DNA from: Actinomycetes bacterium
Lineage (GTDB): Bacteria > Actinomycetota > Acidimicrobiia > Acidimicrobiales > Palsa-688
Assembly: GCA_021847945.1 (NCBI GenBank)
Contig: JAJZNG010000003.1
Coordinates: 1 to 54,494, forward strand
Reading direction: 5' to 3'
DNA length: 54,494 bases
Shown here: positions 42,331-50,752 of the stretch, piece after piece
How positions within the stretch are numbered: position 1 is the stretch's first letter
Layout: each line of letters starts with the position of its first letter
The notes under the pieces: model-generated
Databases searched by the model: none
Told to the model about the DNA's origin: nothing
Seen by the model: only the letters and a program-made list of their open reading frames with translations
Position numbers and translations under genes: made by a program

Positions 42331-42384
42331 CTCCCCTTCGCGCCACCATGCCCCACTTTATGGCCTACGCCCCCACCGTGTCAA
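42331..42384 (-). promoter_or_regulatory. mraZ promoter with 10-bp-phased MraZ boxes
   Basis: On the minus strand TTGACA (42384-42379) and CATAAA (42362-42357) are 16 bases apart. GTGGGG boxes start at 42376 (in the spacer) and 42356 (just after the -10), followed by GTGGCG at 42346 and GGGGAG at 42336. The starts are 20, 10 and 10 bases apart, all on one helix face. Repeated GTGG-type boxes at about 10-bp spacing are the known MraZ operator, so this is probably the autoregulated promoter of the division cluster. Confidence 0.7.
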
Positions 42385-42431
42385 TCGTTGTCGCACCGGA
42401 GACGTCTGCTTCGGGCTTGAAGCCGCTCAGC

Positions 42432-42482
42432 GGCCGCGACAGCACCGGCCGCGATAGCACCGGCCGCGACAGCACCGGCCGC
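42432..42482. repeat. 15-bp tandem repeat, 3.4 copies, upstream of the mraZ promoter
   Basis: GGCCGCGACAGCACC recurs at 42432-42446, 42447-42461 (one change) and 42462-42476, with a partial GGCCGC copy to 42482. It lies between the mraZ promoter and the 3' end of the lipoate-ligase-like gene. It is too short and unspaced to be a CRISPR array. Confidence 0.85.
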
Positions 42483-42570
42483 AGGAACTCCGCGCGGCGT
42501 GCCACCCGATCAGCTCATGTCCGAGACGATCGGCAACGTCCGATTCGATCGGAGCGGAGGCTCTCGCCTT

Positions 42571-43290
42571 CTACTCGTCGAGCAGCAGCCCCACGACCGC
42601 TGTTGCGAGATGTTCCCCCAGTGGCTTGCCCAATCCGCAGGCGACCTCGTTCAGCTGTCCGAGCTTGGCTTCCTCAGGCTTTCTGAGCAGGGCGGCGTGC
42701 AATCCCGGGTCCCAGTTCAAAAGTGCAGCAGATTGGAACAAAGCCCCAGACTGTGTGCGCCGCTGCGATATTCCCACGACCTTGCGCCCTCCCATCGTGA
42801 CCTCGCCCGGCCCTAGACCAGCGAAGCAAACCACCTTGGACCATGGGTTGTGACGCATAGGCCCCTCCCAGACCGTCGCAGATGCGCCGATGGCTGCCGC
42901 CCAGAGCCCTCCCAACCATCTGGCGGCCTTCGAGATATCGGGTTGGAACAGGACGTCGTCTGCCGGCACGAATACGTCGACCCAGACGACCTCCTCGGGC
43001 CCCACGAGGACGGCACTGCCTCCGCTGCGCCTGCGCGCGACGTCCACGCCGGCCCGCCGTGCGGCGTTGTCGTCCACGTCTGCCGCGGGCTGGCTCGCTC
43101 CGAGCACCAGCGCCCGCTTCGACGCCTCTAGAACAGTGATCCTACGCACGGCATCTTGCATCGAGGCGACGGACGCGTCGTGTAGCGCTCCGGCCGGGCC
43201 GCTGCGGCGCAGCACTGTCCACTCTCCGTAGCGCCGTGGGTCGGCTCCGAGATCGGGGATCAAGATCGCACAGTCAAGCCGAAAGGACAC
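42571..43290 (-). CDS. Lipoate-protein-ligase-A family protein
   Basis: The protein is 239 residues of the biotin/lipoate ligase superfamily. RALVLGASQ followed by DVD, and then [24 protein letters not shown] (about residues 86-109) correspond to the conserved lipoate-ligase strand and RRxGGG-type ATP-site motif. [22 protein letters not shown] is the usual later motif. A clear catalytic Lys is expected in the KVV segment. Length fits a single-domain ligase without an accessory domain, so it might be a lipoyl transferase rather than a full ligase. The first 17 bases overlap the HNH gene end. Confidence 0.75.
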   Translation of the reverse strand: MSFRLDCAILIPDLGADPRRYGEWTVLRRSGPAGALHDASVASMQDAVRRITVLEASKRALVLGASQPAADVDDNAARRAGVDVARRRSGGSAVLVGPEEVVWVDVFVPADDVLFQPDISKAARWLGGLWAAAIGASATVWEGPMRHNPWSKVVCFAGLGPGEVTMGGRKVVGISQRRTQSGALFQSAALLNWDPGLHAALLRKPEEAKLGQLNEVACGLGKPLGEHLATAVVGLLLDE

Positions 43291-43789
43291 CCTCAGAGCC
43301 AGACCCGAGGTACGCGCTCCACTCGCTTCGCATCCGAGCGCTCGCCAATAGGAGGAATGTACGTTGGCGCGGTGGGGCCGGCGGATGCCTCAAGCGCATA
43401 CCGATCTCCTCCAAGAGCCGGTCCTTCTTGTGAAAGTTGCATGCACGGCACGCTGCGACGACATTGTCCCAGGAGTGCCCCCCACCCCTGGACTTGGGTA
43501 CCACGTGGTCGATGCTCTCGGCCTCCGCCCCGCAATATTGGCACTTGTGACCGTCCCGGGCGAACACCGCCCTGCGGTTCAAAGCGGCGCGAGCGTGGTA
43601 GGGGACCCTCACGTAGTACCTCATCCGTACCACCGACGGCTCCTCGAAGCACAGCTTCTCGGATCGTAGTACCCGTTCCGAGGGGTGCAACATCTCGGCT
43701 TTGTGCTCAAGTGTCAGCATCAGGGCTCGCCGAGACGACACGACGCAGAGAGGCTCGTAGGTGGCATTGAGGACAAGAGCCTGCGTCAT
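43274..43789 (-). CDS. HNH endonuclease-domain protein
   Basis: The protein is 171 residues. The HNH domain is well formed: an N-terminal [20 protein letters not shown], the zinc-binding [23 protein letters not shown] (catalytic His pair) and [11 protein letters not shown]. This group is widespread in actinobacteria as a stand-alone gene; its role is unknown. It is the second of three minus-strand genes upstream of mraZ and overlaps the lipoate-ligase-like gene. Confidence 0.85.
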   Translation of the reverse strand: MTQALVLNATYEPLCVVSSRRALMLTLEHKAEMLHPSERVLRSEKLCFEEPSVVRMRYYVRVPYHARAALNRRAVFARDGHKCQYCGAEAESIDHVVPKSRGGGHSWDNVVAACRACNFHKKDRLLEEIGMRLRHPPAPPRQRTFLLLASARMRSEWSAYLGSGSEGVLSA

Positions 43790-43887
43790 GCCACTCTTCT
43801 CTTATCGCCTGGGATGCCCCAAAGGGTCGGCTAAAAGTTCCGCTCTTCTGACAAGGCGGGAGCTTCGGATGCTCACGATCCGTGATC

Positions 43888-44136
43888 CTAGTCTGCGCCC
43901 GCAGCCATGCGCTTGCACCACTTGAGATAGTCGATCAGTTCACCCGTGGAAGCCTCCCGGGAATGCCCGTACATCGTCTGGTAGCGAAAACGTAAGTAGT
44001 CGAGCCGGGGTACTGGGATAGGCGGCCACGTAGCCCACCACCGGCGCGGAACGAACCTAGCCAGCTCCGGCCACAAATCAGGCCGGCGAAGAAGCGCCTT
44101 TGACAGCCCAGCAGTGGCGAAAGTATTAAACCGCAC
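43888..44136 (-). CDS. Small Trp/Pro/Arg-rich conserved hypothetical protein
   Basis: The protein is about 82 residues. It reads as a short helix (LSKALLRRPDLWPELARFV), a Trp- and Pro-rich RRWWATWPPIP segment, and an RLDYLRFRYQTMYG block. It has no signal peptide. I recall small proteins of this style in other actinobacteria but know no function. The frame extends to 44403 but overlaps the moxR-like gene on the other strand; the GTG at 44136 keeps a 42-base divergent spacer. Confidence 0.6.
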   Translation of the reverse strand: MRFNTFATAGLSKALLRRPDLWPELARFVPRRWWATWPPIPVPRLDYLRFRYQTMYGHSREASTGELIDYLKWCKRMAAGAD

Positions 44137-44178
44137 AGCTACTACGCTAGGCGGAAGAAGATCTCCACGGAGGATTTG

Positions 44179-45165
44179 ATGGACCGACAACCCGCGACCG
44201 CCGTGGTGGTCGAACCGTTCAGCGAGTTGTTCCAGTCCATCGTGGCTAACGTGGTCACGGTCTTGAGGGGCAAGGACTCTGCGGTCGAGCTCGCTGTTAT
44301 CTGCCTTCTCAGCGAAGGTCACCTTTTGATCGAAGACGTTCCCGGCGTAGGAAAGACCACGCTTGCGAAGGCTCTGGCGAGAAGCTTCGACTTGGAGTGC
44401 CACCGAATCCAGTTCACGCCCGATCTGCTGCCCTCCGACGTTACCGGGGTGAGCCTGTACAACCGGGATACGATGACATTCAGCTTCCGTCCCGGTCCGA
44501 TCTTTGCAAACGTCGTCATCGCCGACGAGATCAACCGTGCGTCACCCAAGACCCAGTCAGCCCTGTTGGAGGCCATGCAGGAACGCCAAGTGTCCACCGA
44601 CGACGTGACCAGACCGCTACCGGAGCCTTTCATGGTCGTCGCTACTCAGAACCCGGTAGAACACGAGGGGACCTACCCTCTGCCGGAAAGTCAGATCGAC
44701 AGGTTCCTCATGCGGCTCAGCCTTGGCTACCCGGACAAGGCGTCGGAGGTGGCGATGCTCGACGCGGCCGGCGAGGTCTCCGCGGACCCTGATGCTTTAC
44801 CTGTGGTAGCGGACAGGGCGACGGTCCATTCGATGATCCGCGCTGTCAAGGCGGTGTATACGGCGGGCTCTCTTCGCGAGTACGTCGTCGAGCTAGCCGG
44901 CGCTACCCGCCGCCACCCCGCGATAGCCCTTGGCATGTCCCCCCGCTCGACTTTGGCCCTGCAGCGCGCAGCTCAAGGCCTAGCAGCATCGTCGGGGCGA
45001 TCCTACGTGACCCCTGACGACATAAAGGCAGTTTTTCTGCCTGTGGTAGCACACCGGATTGTCCTGCAACCGTCGCTCGCCGCCTCGGGGACAGAGGTTA
45101 GCGAGATTCTCGGCGATATCGAACGGTCGATCCGGGTCCCCTCCGGGCGGACCTCGGCGAGCTGA
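44179..45165 (+). CDS. MoxR-family AAA ATPase
   Basis: The protein is 328 residues. Walker A is EDVPGVGKTTLAKALA, Walker B and sensor regions are VVIADEINRASPKTQSALLEAMQE and VVATQNPVEHEGTYPLPESQIDRF, and the C-terminal lid has SPRSTLALQRAAQGLAA. GGAGGA sits 5 bases before the ATG at 44179. MoxR proteins act as chaperone-like ATPases, often with DUF58 and membrane transglutaminase partners, exactly the two genes that follow. The client is unknown. Confidence 0.95.
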   Translation: MDRQPATAVVVEPFSELFQSIVANVVTVLRGKDSAVELAVICLLSEGHLLIEDVPGVGKTTLAKALARSFDLECHRIQFTPDLLPSDVTGVSLYNRDTMTFSFRPGPIFANVVIADEINRASPKTQSALLEAMQERQVSTDDVTRPLPEPFMVVATQNPVEHEGTYPLPESQIDRFLMRLSLGYPDKASEVAMLDAAGEVSADPDALPVVADRATVHSMIRAVKAVYTAGSLREYVVELAGATRRHPAIALGMSPRSTLALQRAAQGLAASSGRSYVTPDDIKAVFLPVVAHRIVLQPSLAASGTEVSEILGDIERSIRVPSGRTSAS

Positions 45166-45187
45166 CGGGGAAATCGGAGCCACAAGA

Positions 45188-46489
45188 TTGGCCTCTTCGA
45201 AGGCTCTCCCAACCCGAGCTCCGACCTTTGGCCGCCAGCCGGCGGGTCCCCCTACGCCCAGAAAGGGATCCCCGTACCTCACAACGCGCGGTCAGGCCCT
45301 TGCCGCATCCGGCGGGGCTCTCGCTTTGGGGGCTTTCCTTTCGGGTGCTATCGAGCTTTACGGGCTTGCAGTCGCCTGCCTGGTTTTGGTGACAGTCGCA
45401 TGGGTGCGGTTACGCACGGCGTCTTGGAACGTGGCCGTCACGCGGACCGTGGTGCCCACACGCTTTCCCAGCGGGACGAGCAGCCGGGTCGAGCTAGTGG
45501 CCATCAACGCCGCTTCCAAAGCCTCCCCCGAGGCCGAGGGCAGGGATCCTTTGGGCACCAGCGGACGGGCCGCCCGGTTCAACATCGCATCGATGCGGCC
45601 CGGCGAGGTACGGCGAACGACGTACCACCTGCCACCTTTGAAGAGAGGAGTCTACGAGCTCGGACCTCTTAGCCTTCTTGTCAGCGATCCATTCGGCCTG
45701 GCTGAGACGGAACAACTGAGCGCCGGCGAGGCGACACTGGTGGTTCACCCGCGTTTTGAAGTCCTCCCGTACGGCACTCTGCCCTCCGCTAACCGCCCGT
45801 CACTCGGTCGCGCCCGGCGAACTGGCGGGCCGGATCCCGACAGTTTCCTACTCCGCCGCTACGTCCCCGGCGACGACCTCAGGCGAGTCCACTGGCCTAC
45901 GACAGCCCGTGTAGGTGAGCTCACCCTCCGCCAGGACGAGCCCAGAGGCGACGACCTTGTCGTCGTCGTCGCCGACCTACGCAGGAGCGGGACCGCGCGG
46001 CCCGCTGTCGACGAAGCGTTCGAAGCTGTCCTCGAATCGGCTGCGACTATCTGCTCGGGGTGGATACGCTCCGGCAGCGAAGTCCGCTTGTTGACCAGCG
46101 CCGGTTACGACTCCGGGCGGGGCTCTGGTCCCAATCACTTCGCTGCTATCCTCGACGGTCTCGCAGCTTCGCAACCACACGATCCTGGCGGCCTGCCCGT
46201 CCGGCTCGGCTTCACGCCAGGTGACTTCCCGCTCATGATCGTCACCACTGACAGGTGCACGCCTACGCTTTTGGGCGAACTCACTGGAAGCTACCCGACC
46301 CAGATGGACACGGTGGTGGTGATAGCAACCGTCGCCGACGGCTTCGCCCAGCCCAAGGACGGCAGCCACTCCCCCGACGGTGAAGACACCGGCCTTCTCG
46401 CAAGTCTCGACAACATGTGCAGGTCGCTCTACGTGCCGGCAGGTAGCACCGTCGGACGTCAGCTGGCAGGGGGCGGCGGAGCGAGGTGA
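45188..46489 (+). CDS. DUF58 membrane protein
   Basis: The protein is about 433 residues. Two adjacent hydrophobic segments near the N-terminus (AASGGALALGAFLSGAIE and LYGLAVACLVLVTVAWV) anchor it, and the rest is a beta-rich domain then the DUF58 signature SFLLRRYVPGDDLRRVHWPTTAR. A von-Willebrand-factor-like fold (VVVVADLRRSGTA) follows. The frame extends back to 45059 inside moxR; I use the TTG at 45188, 22 bases after the moxR stop, because no ATG or GTG lies between, so the start is uncertain. The stop overlaps the next GTG by 4 bases. Confidence 0.88.
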   Translation: MASSKALPTRAPTFGRQPAGPPTPRKGSPYLTTRGQALAASGGALALGAFLSGAIELYGLAVACLVLVTVAWVRLRTASWNVAVTRTVVPTRFPSGTSSRVELVAINAASKASPEAEGRDPLGTSGRAARFNIASMRPGEVRRTTYHLPPLKRGVYELGPLSLLVSDPFGLAETEQLSAGEATLVVHPRFEVLPYGTLPSANRPSLGRARRTGGPDPDSFLLRRYVPGDDLRRVHWPTTARVGELTLRQDEPRGDDLVVVVADLRRSGTARPAVDEAFEAVLESAATICSGWIRSGSEVRLLTSAGYDSGRGSGPNHFAAILDGLAASQPHDPGGLPVRLGFTPGDFPLMIVTTDRCTPTLLGELTGSYPTQMDTVVVIATVADGFAQPKDGSHSPDGEDTGLLASLDNMCRSLYVPAGSTVGRQLAGGGGAR

Positions 46490-48885
46490 CACCACCTCGG
46501 GACGCTCCTCGCCGCCGCCGGTCCACGAATCCGGGTGGGGATCGGTTGGGATATGGCCGGCTGGTCGCGCTCACGCTGGTGATGCTGGCTAGTTCCGCCG
46601 GACTGTTCCGGGTCTTCGTCGGCACAGGCTGGGTCGGCCCCGTTGCGGTAACGGTGATCTGCTCCGCCGGAGCCACGTGGGCCGTAGCGCTACGTTGGCC
46701 CCAACCGATCCGGGGTGCCATCGTAGGGATCTGCGCGGCAACGCTCGCTGTCAGCTGGACAGTGTTTCCCTCGACCACGTCTTGGGGCGTCCCGACCTTT
46801 GCGACGCTAAAAGCGCTGCGCAATGCGTTAGCCAGCATAGGTCCGGGCATCGCAACTTCGGCCCCTCCGGTCCATGTCACTCCCGGGTTCGCCCTCCTGG
46901 CGGCCGGTGGAGCCGGCCTTTTGACCGTGGTCGCTATCGTGCAGGCGTCGCAGCGCAACGGGAGTGTCTTGGCGCTGTTCCCTTCGCTGGCGATGTTCAT
47001 AGCGGCGATCCCCGCAGCACGCGGAGGCGGGCGCTTCTACGTCGTGTCGTCGTACTGCGTGGTCGCCTGCGGCTACCTGTACGCTGACTCGGTCCTGTCC
47101 CGACCGACCACGTGGTTCGGTGGGGTGCGACGAGGAGGGCGAACGTCCAAGGGGTCCACCGCCGTGATAACCACCCTGGCGAGCGTGATCCTCGCAGCCT
47201 CCGTTACTGAGATGCTGCCCGGAGTCGACGGGTCGGGGGTTCTCGGGTGGGGTGCTGCTAGTGGTGGATCGGGGCAGCGAATAGTACCGAACCCGCTGGT
47301 TTCGCTGCAGACCCGCCTGTTGGACGAGTCCAACACACCGGTGTTCCAGGTGCGCGCCAGCGTCGGCTCCTACTGGCAGCTGACCACCCTGGACAGCTTC
47401 GACGGCACGACATGGAGCTCGGAAGGGTCCTACAGCGGGTTTAGTTCACGACTCCCGGGCGTAGGCAACGTGCCCAGCGGGGTCCAAGTGGAAAAGGCCA
47501 CTTTCACGATACAGAACCTCGACTCCGTATGGCTTCCGGACCAGTTCAACCCTGTGTCAGTCCAAGGAGCTAAGGGCGTGTCCTACGATCCAGGCAACGA
47601 CAGTCTCCTTGTCGCAGGGTCCACGTCCAACGGGATGTCCTACACCGTCACCTCCTACCGCTACCTGGCGGATCTGAGCGCCGCGGAGCTGGCCTCAGCG
47701 GCTCCCACGCAAGCTCCCGCCGTCGACACCGCCTTGCCAACGTCTGTACCTCAAAGCGTAAAGCTCCTTGCTCAGCACATCACCGCGAACTCCTCCAGCG
47801 AGTACGCCAAGGCGTTGGCCATACAGGACTATCTGACCAGCCCGATCTTCCGCTACACCCTCCAGCCTCCCACTGACGGCTCCGGCACTGCAGCACTGAC
47901 CACGTTCCTCTTCGACACCCGGGCCGGCTACTGCCAACAGTTCGCCGCCGCGTTCGCTGTTCTAGCACGGGAGGTCGGCATCCCTACAAGACTCGGTGTC
48001 GGTTTCGCTACGGGAAGCGCCGTGGCAGGTGGCTTCCAGGTACTCGACTCCGACGCCCACACGTGGCCCGAGGTCTTCTTCGGACCCCAGTACGGGTGGG
48101 TTCCCTTCGAGCCGACACCCGGCTTCTCCGTCCCGGGAGCGAACGGCTACGACCCGGTCGCATCCACTTCCACGCAGCCGAGCCCGCAAAGCCCTACCAC
48201 TGTGGCTCCGGCCAACCCGTCGGTGACAGTCCCGGCGGGCCACGAGAAGTCGGGCGCCGGACAGAGCCTGTCCGGCGGGGCGGCCGCCAGCAAGCAGAGT
48301 TCTACGTCGGGCTCCAGCAGCTCTTCCAGCAAATGGTGGTTGGCCCTCGCCGCCCTCGCCGCGCTCGCCGGTCTCGTCGTCGCTTGGGTCGCATTGGCAG
48401 CCGTGGCTCGCTTCACCCGGCGCCGGATGCGTCGAGCTCGGGCGTCGCGGGCGGGACCGCGTAGCGTGGCTCTGACAGCCTGGCAGGAGGCCGAGGAGGA
48501 GCTGGCTTGGATCGGCGTGAGCCGCCGCGAATACGAGACGGTCAGCGATCTTGTAGCCAAGCTGGGCACACGGCGGCCGCTGGTCGCCGTGTCCTCCTCT
48601 AAAGCCGCCCGCGCCGGCAGCGCCACCGTCAGCGACCCTGACTCCGGTTGGGGAGAGGTCCTCTCGCCTGGTGACCTCGTCCGACTATCCGAACTGGCCG
48701 GCGTCGCCGAGCAAGCGGCGTTCGCCAGGGAGTTCGATGCCGCTTCAGCGCGTGCCGCGCTCAACCTGTCCGTCGACACCGCCAGAGAGCTTGCACGACA
48801 CCGCAACCGACGTCAGAGGATCCGTCGCTGGTTGCTAATCCGACCTCGGCCGAAACGTCCCTCTAAGAGAGCCTTCGGGCGCTGA
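46486..48885 (+). CDS. Transglutaminase-like membrane protein (TgpA family)
   Basis: The protein is 799 residues. About six membrane segments occupy residues 25-250, then a periplasmic transglutaminase domain has the catalytic Cys in GYCQQF (about 483), the His in SDAHTWPEVFF (about 525) and the family WVPFEPTPGF segment. A Ser-, Pro- and Thr-rich spacer, one more membrane helix (WWLALAALAALAGLVVAWVALAAV is the region) and a cytoplasmic DUF4129-like tail follow. With MoxR and DUF58 it forms a conserved three-gene module. The GTG overlaps the DUF58 stop. It converges on the next gene with 2 bases between stops. Confidence 0.92.
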   Translation: MTPPRDAPRRRRSTNPGGDRLGYGRLVALTLVMLASSAGLFRVFVGTGWVGPVAVTVICSAGATWAVALRWPQPIRGAIVGICAATLAVSWTVFPSTTSWGVPTFATLKALRNALASIGPGIATSAPPVHVTPGFALLAAGGAGLLTVVAIVQASQRNGSVLALFPSLAMFIAAIPAARGGGRFYVVSSYCVVACGYLYADSVLSRPTTWFGGVRRGGRTSKGSTAVITTLASVILAASVTEMLPGVDGSGVLGWGAASGGSGQRIVPNPLVSLQTRLLDESNTPVFQVRASVGSYWQLTTLDSFDGTTWSSEGSYSGFSSRLPGVGNVPSGVQVEKATFTIQNLDSVWLPDQFNPVSVQGAKGVSYDPGNDSLLVAGSTSNGMSYTVTSYRYLADLSAAELASAAPTQAPAVDTALPTSVPQSVKLLAQHITANSSSEYAKALAIQDYLTSPIFRYTLQPPTDGSGTAALTTFLFDTRAGYCQQFAAAFAVLAREVGIPTRLGVGFATGSAVAGGFQVLDSDAHTWPEVFFGPQYGWVPFEPTPGFSVPGANGYDPVASTSTQPSPQSPTTVAPANPSVTVPAGHEKSGAGQSLSGGAAASKQSSTSGSSSSSSKWWLALAALAALAGLVVAWVALAAVARFTRRRMRRARASRAGPRSVALTAWQEAEEELAWIGVSRREYETVSDLVAKLGTRRPLVAVSSSKAARAGSATVSDPDSGWGEVLSPGDLVRLSELAGVAEQAAFAREFDAASARAALNLSVDTARELARHRNRRQRIRRWLLIRPRPKRPSKRAFGR

Positions 48886-48887
48886 GC

Positions 48888-49268
48888 TCAGATCCGCCCG
48901 TCACCACCGAAGCGCTCCCGGAACTTCCGTGCCAGCTTTGAGAGCGACTGGTTCGGGTTGCGTGAGCGTATGGTCTGGGTCATCTGCTCGACTCCGAGCC
49001 TGCTCATCCGTATGAGGTTCGTTGCGAGGACTATCGCACTGGAGAGCATGATGAGAAACCCGACGACCGCCAGCACCCAGTTGAACGCGAAGGCACCGAG
49101 CAGCACGGCGAGACCCACGACTGAGCCGAGGGCGGCCCACTTGCACTTGCGAGCCAAGTACCGCTGAAGGGTCGTCGAAGCGAGCAGCTCAGCTGACTTG
49201 GGGTTTTGCGAGTGGAACTGACGTTCGATCTCGGCAAGTATTCGTTGTTCGTTCTCGTTGAGCGGCAC
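48888..49268 (-). CDS. DUF3040 membrane protein
   Basis: The protein is 126 residues. The N-terminal PLNENEQRILAEIERQF is the DUF3040 hallmark, followed by two close hydrophobic helices (WAALGSVVGLAVLLGAFAF and VLAVVGFLIMLSSAIVLA) and a basic C-terminal tail ending KFRERFGGDGRI. The family is common in actinobacteria and of unknown function. TTGGAGG lies 6 bases before the GTG. The next gene upstream on this strand, dinB, ends 70 bases away. Confidence 0.9.
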   Translation of the reverse strand: MPLNENEQRILAEIERQFHSQNPKSAELLASTTLQRYLARKCKWAALGSVVGLAVLLGAFAFNWVLAVVGFLIMLSSAIVLATNLIRMSRLGVEQMTQTIRSRNPNQSLSKLARKFRERFGGDGRI

Positions 49269-49338
49269 CTTAAGCCTCCAACTCCATCATCTCACCACGG
49301 AAAATGTACGGCAACGCGGGCTCCTTGCGTCGCGATCC

Positions 49339-50676
49339 TCATGAAAGTCCTACACTGCGGCGCGCCGGGCCGACAAGAGCGGCGGTGGTCAGCGACTCGG
49401 GACCGAACCTGCGGCGCACTTCGTCCACGACGGCGCTGGTCGCGTCGCGACACGACGGGTTCCTCTTCGCTTCGCCGCCAAGGTCCAAGCTGAGCTGTGA
49501 TGCTTCGGTCCCGCCCTGCTCGGCGAGGTTGGTGAGGCTCACGCCGATAAGCCTGACTCCCCGCTCGCATTCCGCTTCAGAGAGCAGCGCAAGGGCTGCT
49601 CTCGCTATGTCGGAAGTGGTGTCGGTTCCCTCCTTAAGGGTATAGGACCTGGTGCGGGTCGTTCTGTCACGGTAGCGGACCTTGATCGTTACGGTCCTCG
49701 CCCGCATACCCGCTTGCCGGACACGGCTCGACACTGAGTCGGCCATGCCCAACACCGGCACTCTTAGGCCTTCCACGTCGAAACGGTCGTCGCTGAAGGT
49801 CTCCTCCTGGCTTATCGACTTCGTAGCGCGCTCGGGCTGCACCTCCCGGTCATCTAGACCCCGAGCGAGGCGTGCGAGATGGGCTCCGTGGGCCCGACCC
49901 AGAACCTCCTCAAGGGTTCGAGGGGGCACCGAGGCGAGCTCACCCACCGTCTTGATACCCATCCGCGCCAGGCGACACGACGTTGCAGGCCCGACCCCCC
50001 ACAGTGCCTCGACTGGGTGAGGGTGCAAGAACGCCACCTCCTGGCCCTCGGGGACTATGAAGACTCCTGAACCGGGTCCGCCACCGTTTGCAACCCCGCC
50101 ATCCCCGGCTGCTCCGAACGCCGTGGGCGCCCCGGAAGGCTCGTTCGGCCTGCTTCGCTGCCCGAAGCTTCGAGTGACGCGCGGCTTGGCAGCCTTGGAA
50201 GCCATCTTCGCCACGAACTTCACTCGCGAACCCCCAACCGAGCAGACAAGACCCGTCTGTTCGAGCACTCGACGGCGGATCAGCCGTCCAATCCTCGCTG
50301 GCGGACCGTAGATCCGCTCGGCTCCGGTCACGTCGAGAAATGCCTCGTCGAGGGAGATCCCTTCCACCAGCGGAGTGAACCCGGCGAAAACCTCGTGGAG
50401 TTGCCGGCTCACCTGAGCGTAGCGACCGTGGCGTGGCGCCACGAAGACTGCCTCGGGGCACAGCCTTCGGGCCTCGACGGATGGCATCGCGGATCTGACC
50501 CCGAACGAACGCGCCTCGTAGCTACACGAAGCGACCACACCCCTGCGGCCTTCGCCTCCTACGATCACCGCCCGGCCGGCCAGAGTGGGGTCGTCCAAGG
50601 CTTCCACCGCCGCGAAGAAGGCGTCCATGTCGACGTGAAGCACCCATCTTCTCGAAGCTTCTCCCACCACCCGCAT
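49339..50676 (-). CDS. dinB: DNA polymerase IV (Y family)
   Basis: The translesion polymerase is 445 residues. Catalytic acids are Asp16 in LHVDMDAFFAAVE and Asp110-Glu111 in GISLDEAFLDV. SYEARSFGVRSAMPS is the fingers motif. The thumb HhH region is LWGVGPATSCRLARMGI. The little finger ends with QLSLDL, a sliding-clamp-binding motif. An insertion of about 38 residues rich in Gly, Pro and Asn (about positions 166-204) interrupts the palm where other Pol IV proteins have a short loop. No LexA-type box was seen upstream. Confidence 0.93.
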   Translation of the reverse strand: MRVVGEASRRWVLHVDMDAFFAAVEALDDPTLAGRAVIVGGEGRRGVVASCSYEARSFGVRSAMPSVEARRLCPEAVFVAPRHGRYAQVSRQLHEVFAGFTPLVEGISLDEAFLDVTGAERIYGPPARIGRLIRRRVLEQTGLVCSVGGSRVKFVAKMASKAAKPRVTRSFGQRSRPNEPSGAPTAFGAAGDGGVANGGGPGSGVFIVPEGQEVAFLHPHPVEALWGVGPATSCRLARMGIKTVGELASVPPRTLEEVLGRAHGAHLARLARGLDDREVQPERATKSISQEETFSDDRFDVEGLRVPVLGMADSVSSRVRQAGMRARTVTIKVRYRDRTTRTRSYTLKEGTDTTSDIARAALALLSEAECERGVRLIGVSLTNLAEQGGTEASQLSLDLGGEAKRNPSCRDATSAVVDEVRRRFGPESLTTAALVGPARRSVGLS

Positions 50677-50696
50677 TGTATTGCGCTCGTCGCCAT

Positions 50697-50752
50697 CTAG
50701 CCGAGAAGAACCTCCTAGCCGAGAAGAACCTGACTAGCCGAGAAGAACCTGG
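50697..50752. repeat. Three 18-19 bp tandem copies of the PIG-L gene end
   Basis: CTAGCCGAGAAGAACCT recurs at 50697, 50715 and 50734. The third copy is the real 3' end of the deacetylase gene including its stop (reverse TAG at 50734-50736). The other two are extra copies of that coding end downstream, just before the dinB start at 50676. Confidence 0.85.

Noticed and set aside
40757-42349. 530-residue version of RsmH reaching through mraZ
   Set aside because: The upstream part is the out-of-frame shadow of mraZ; the normal RsmH N-terminus is at 41704.
42432-42482. CRISPR-like repeats
   Set aside because: Units are contiguous 15-mers without spacers and no cas genes occur.
42021-42686. Plus-strand open frame encoding repeated GRDST units
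   Set aside because: It lies antisense to mraZ and its promoter; the repeat is explained by the 15-bp DNA repeat, and no ribosome-binding site or family match is seen.
45059-45187. Longer N-terminus for the DUF58 protein
   Set aside because: It would overlap moxR by more than 100 bases and encodes an unconserved Arg/Pro-rich segment.
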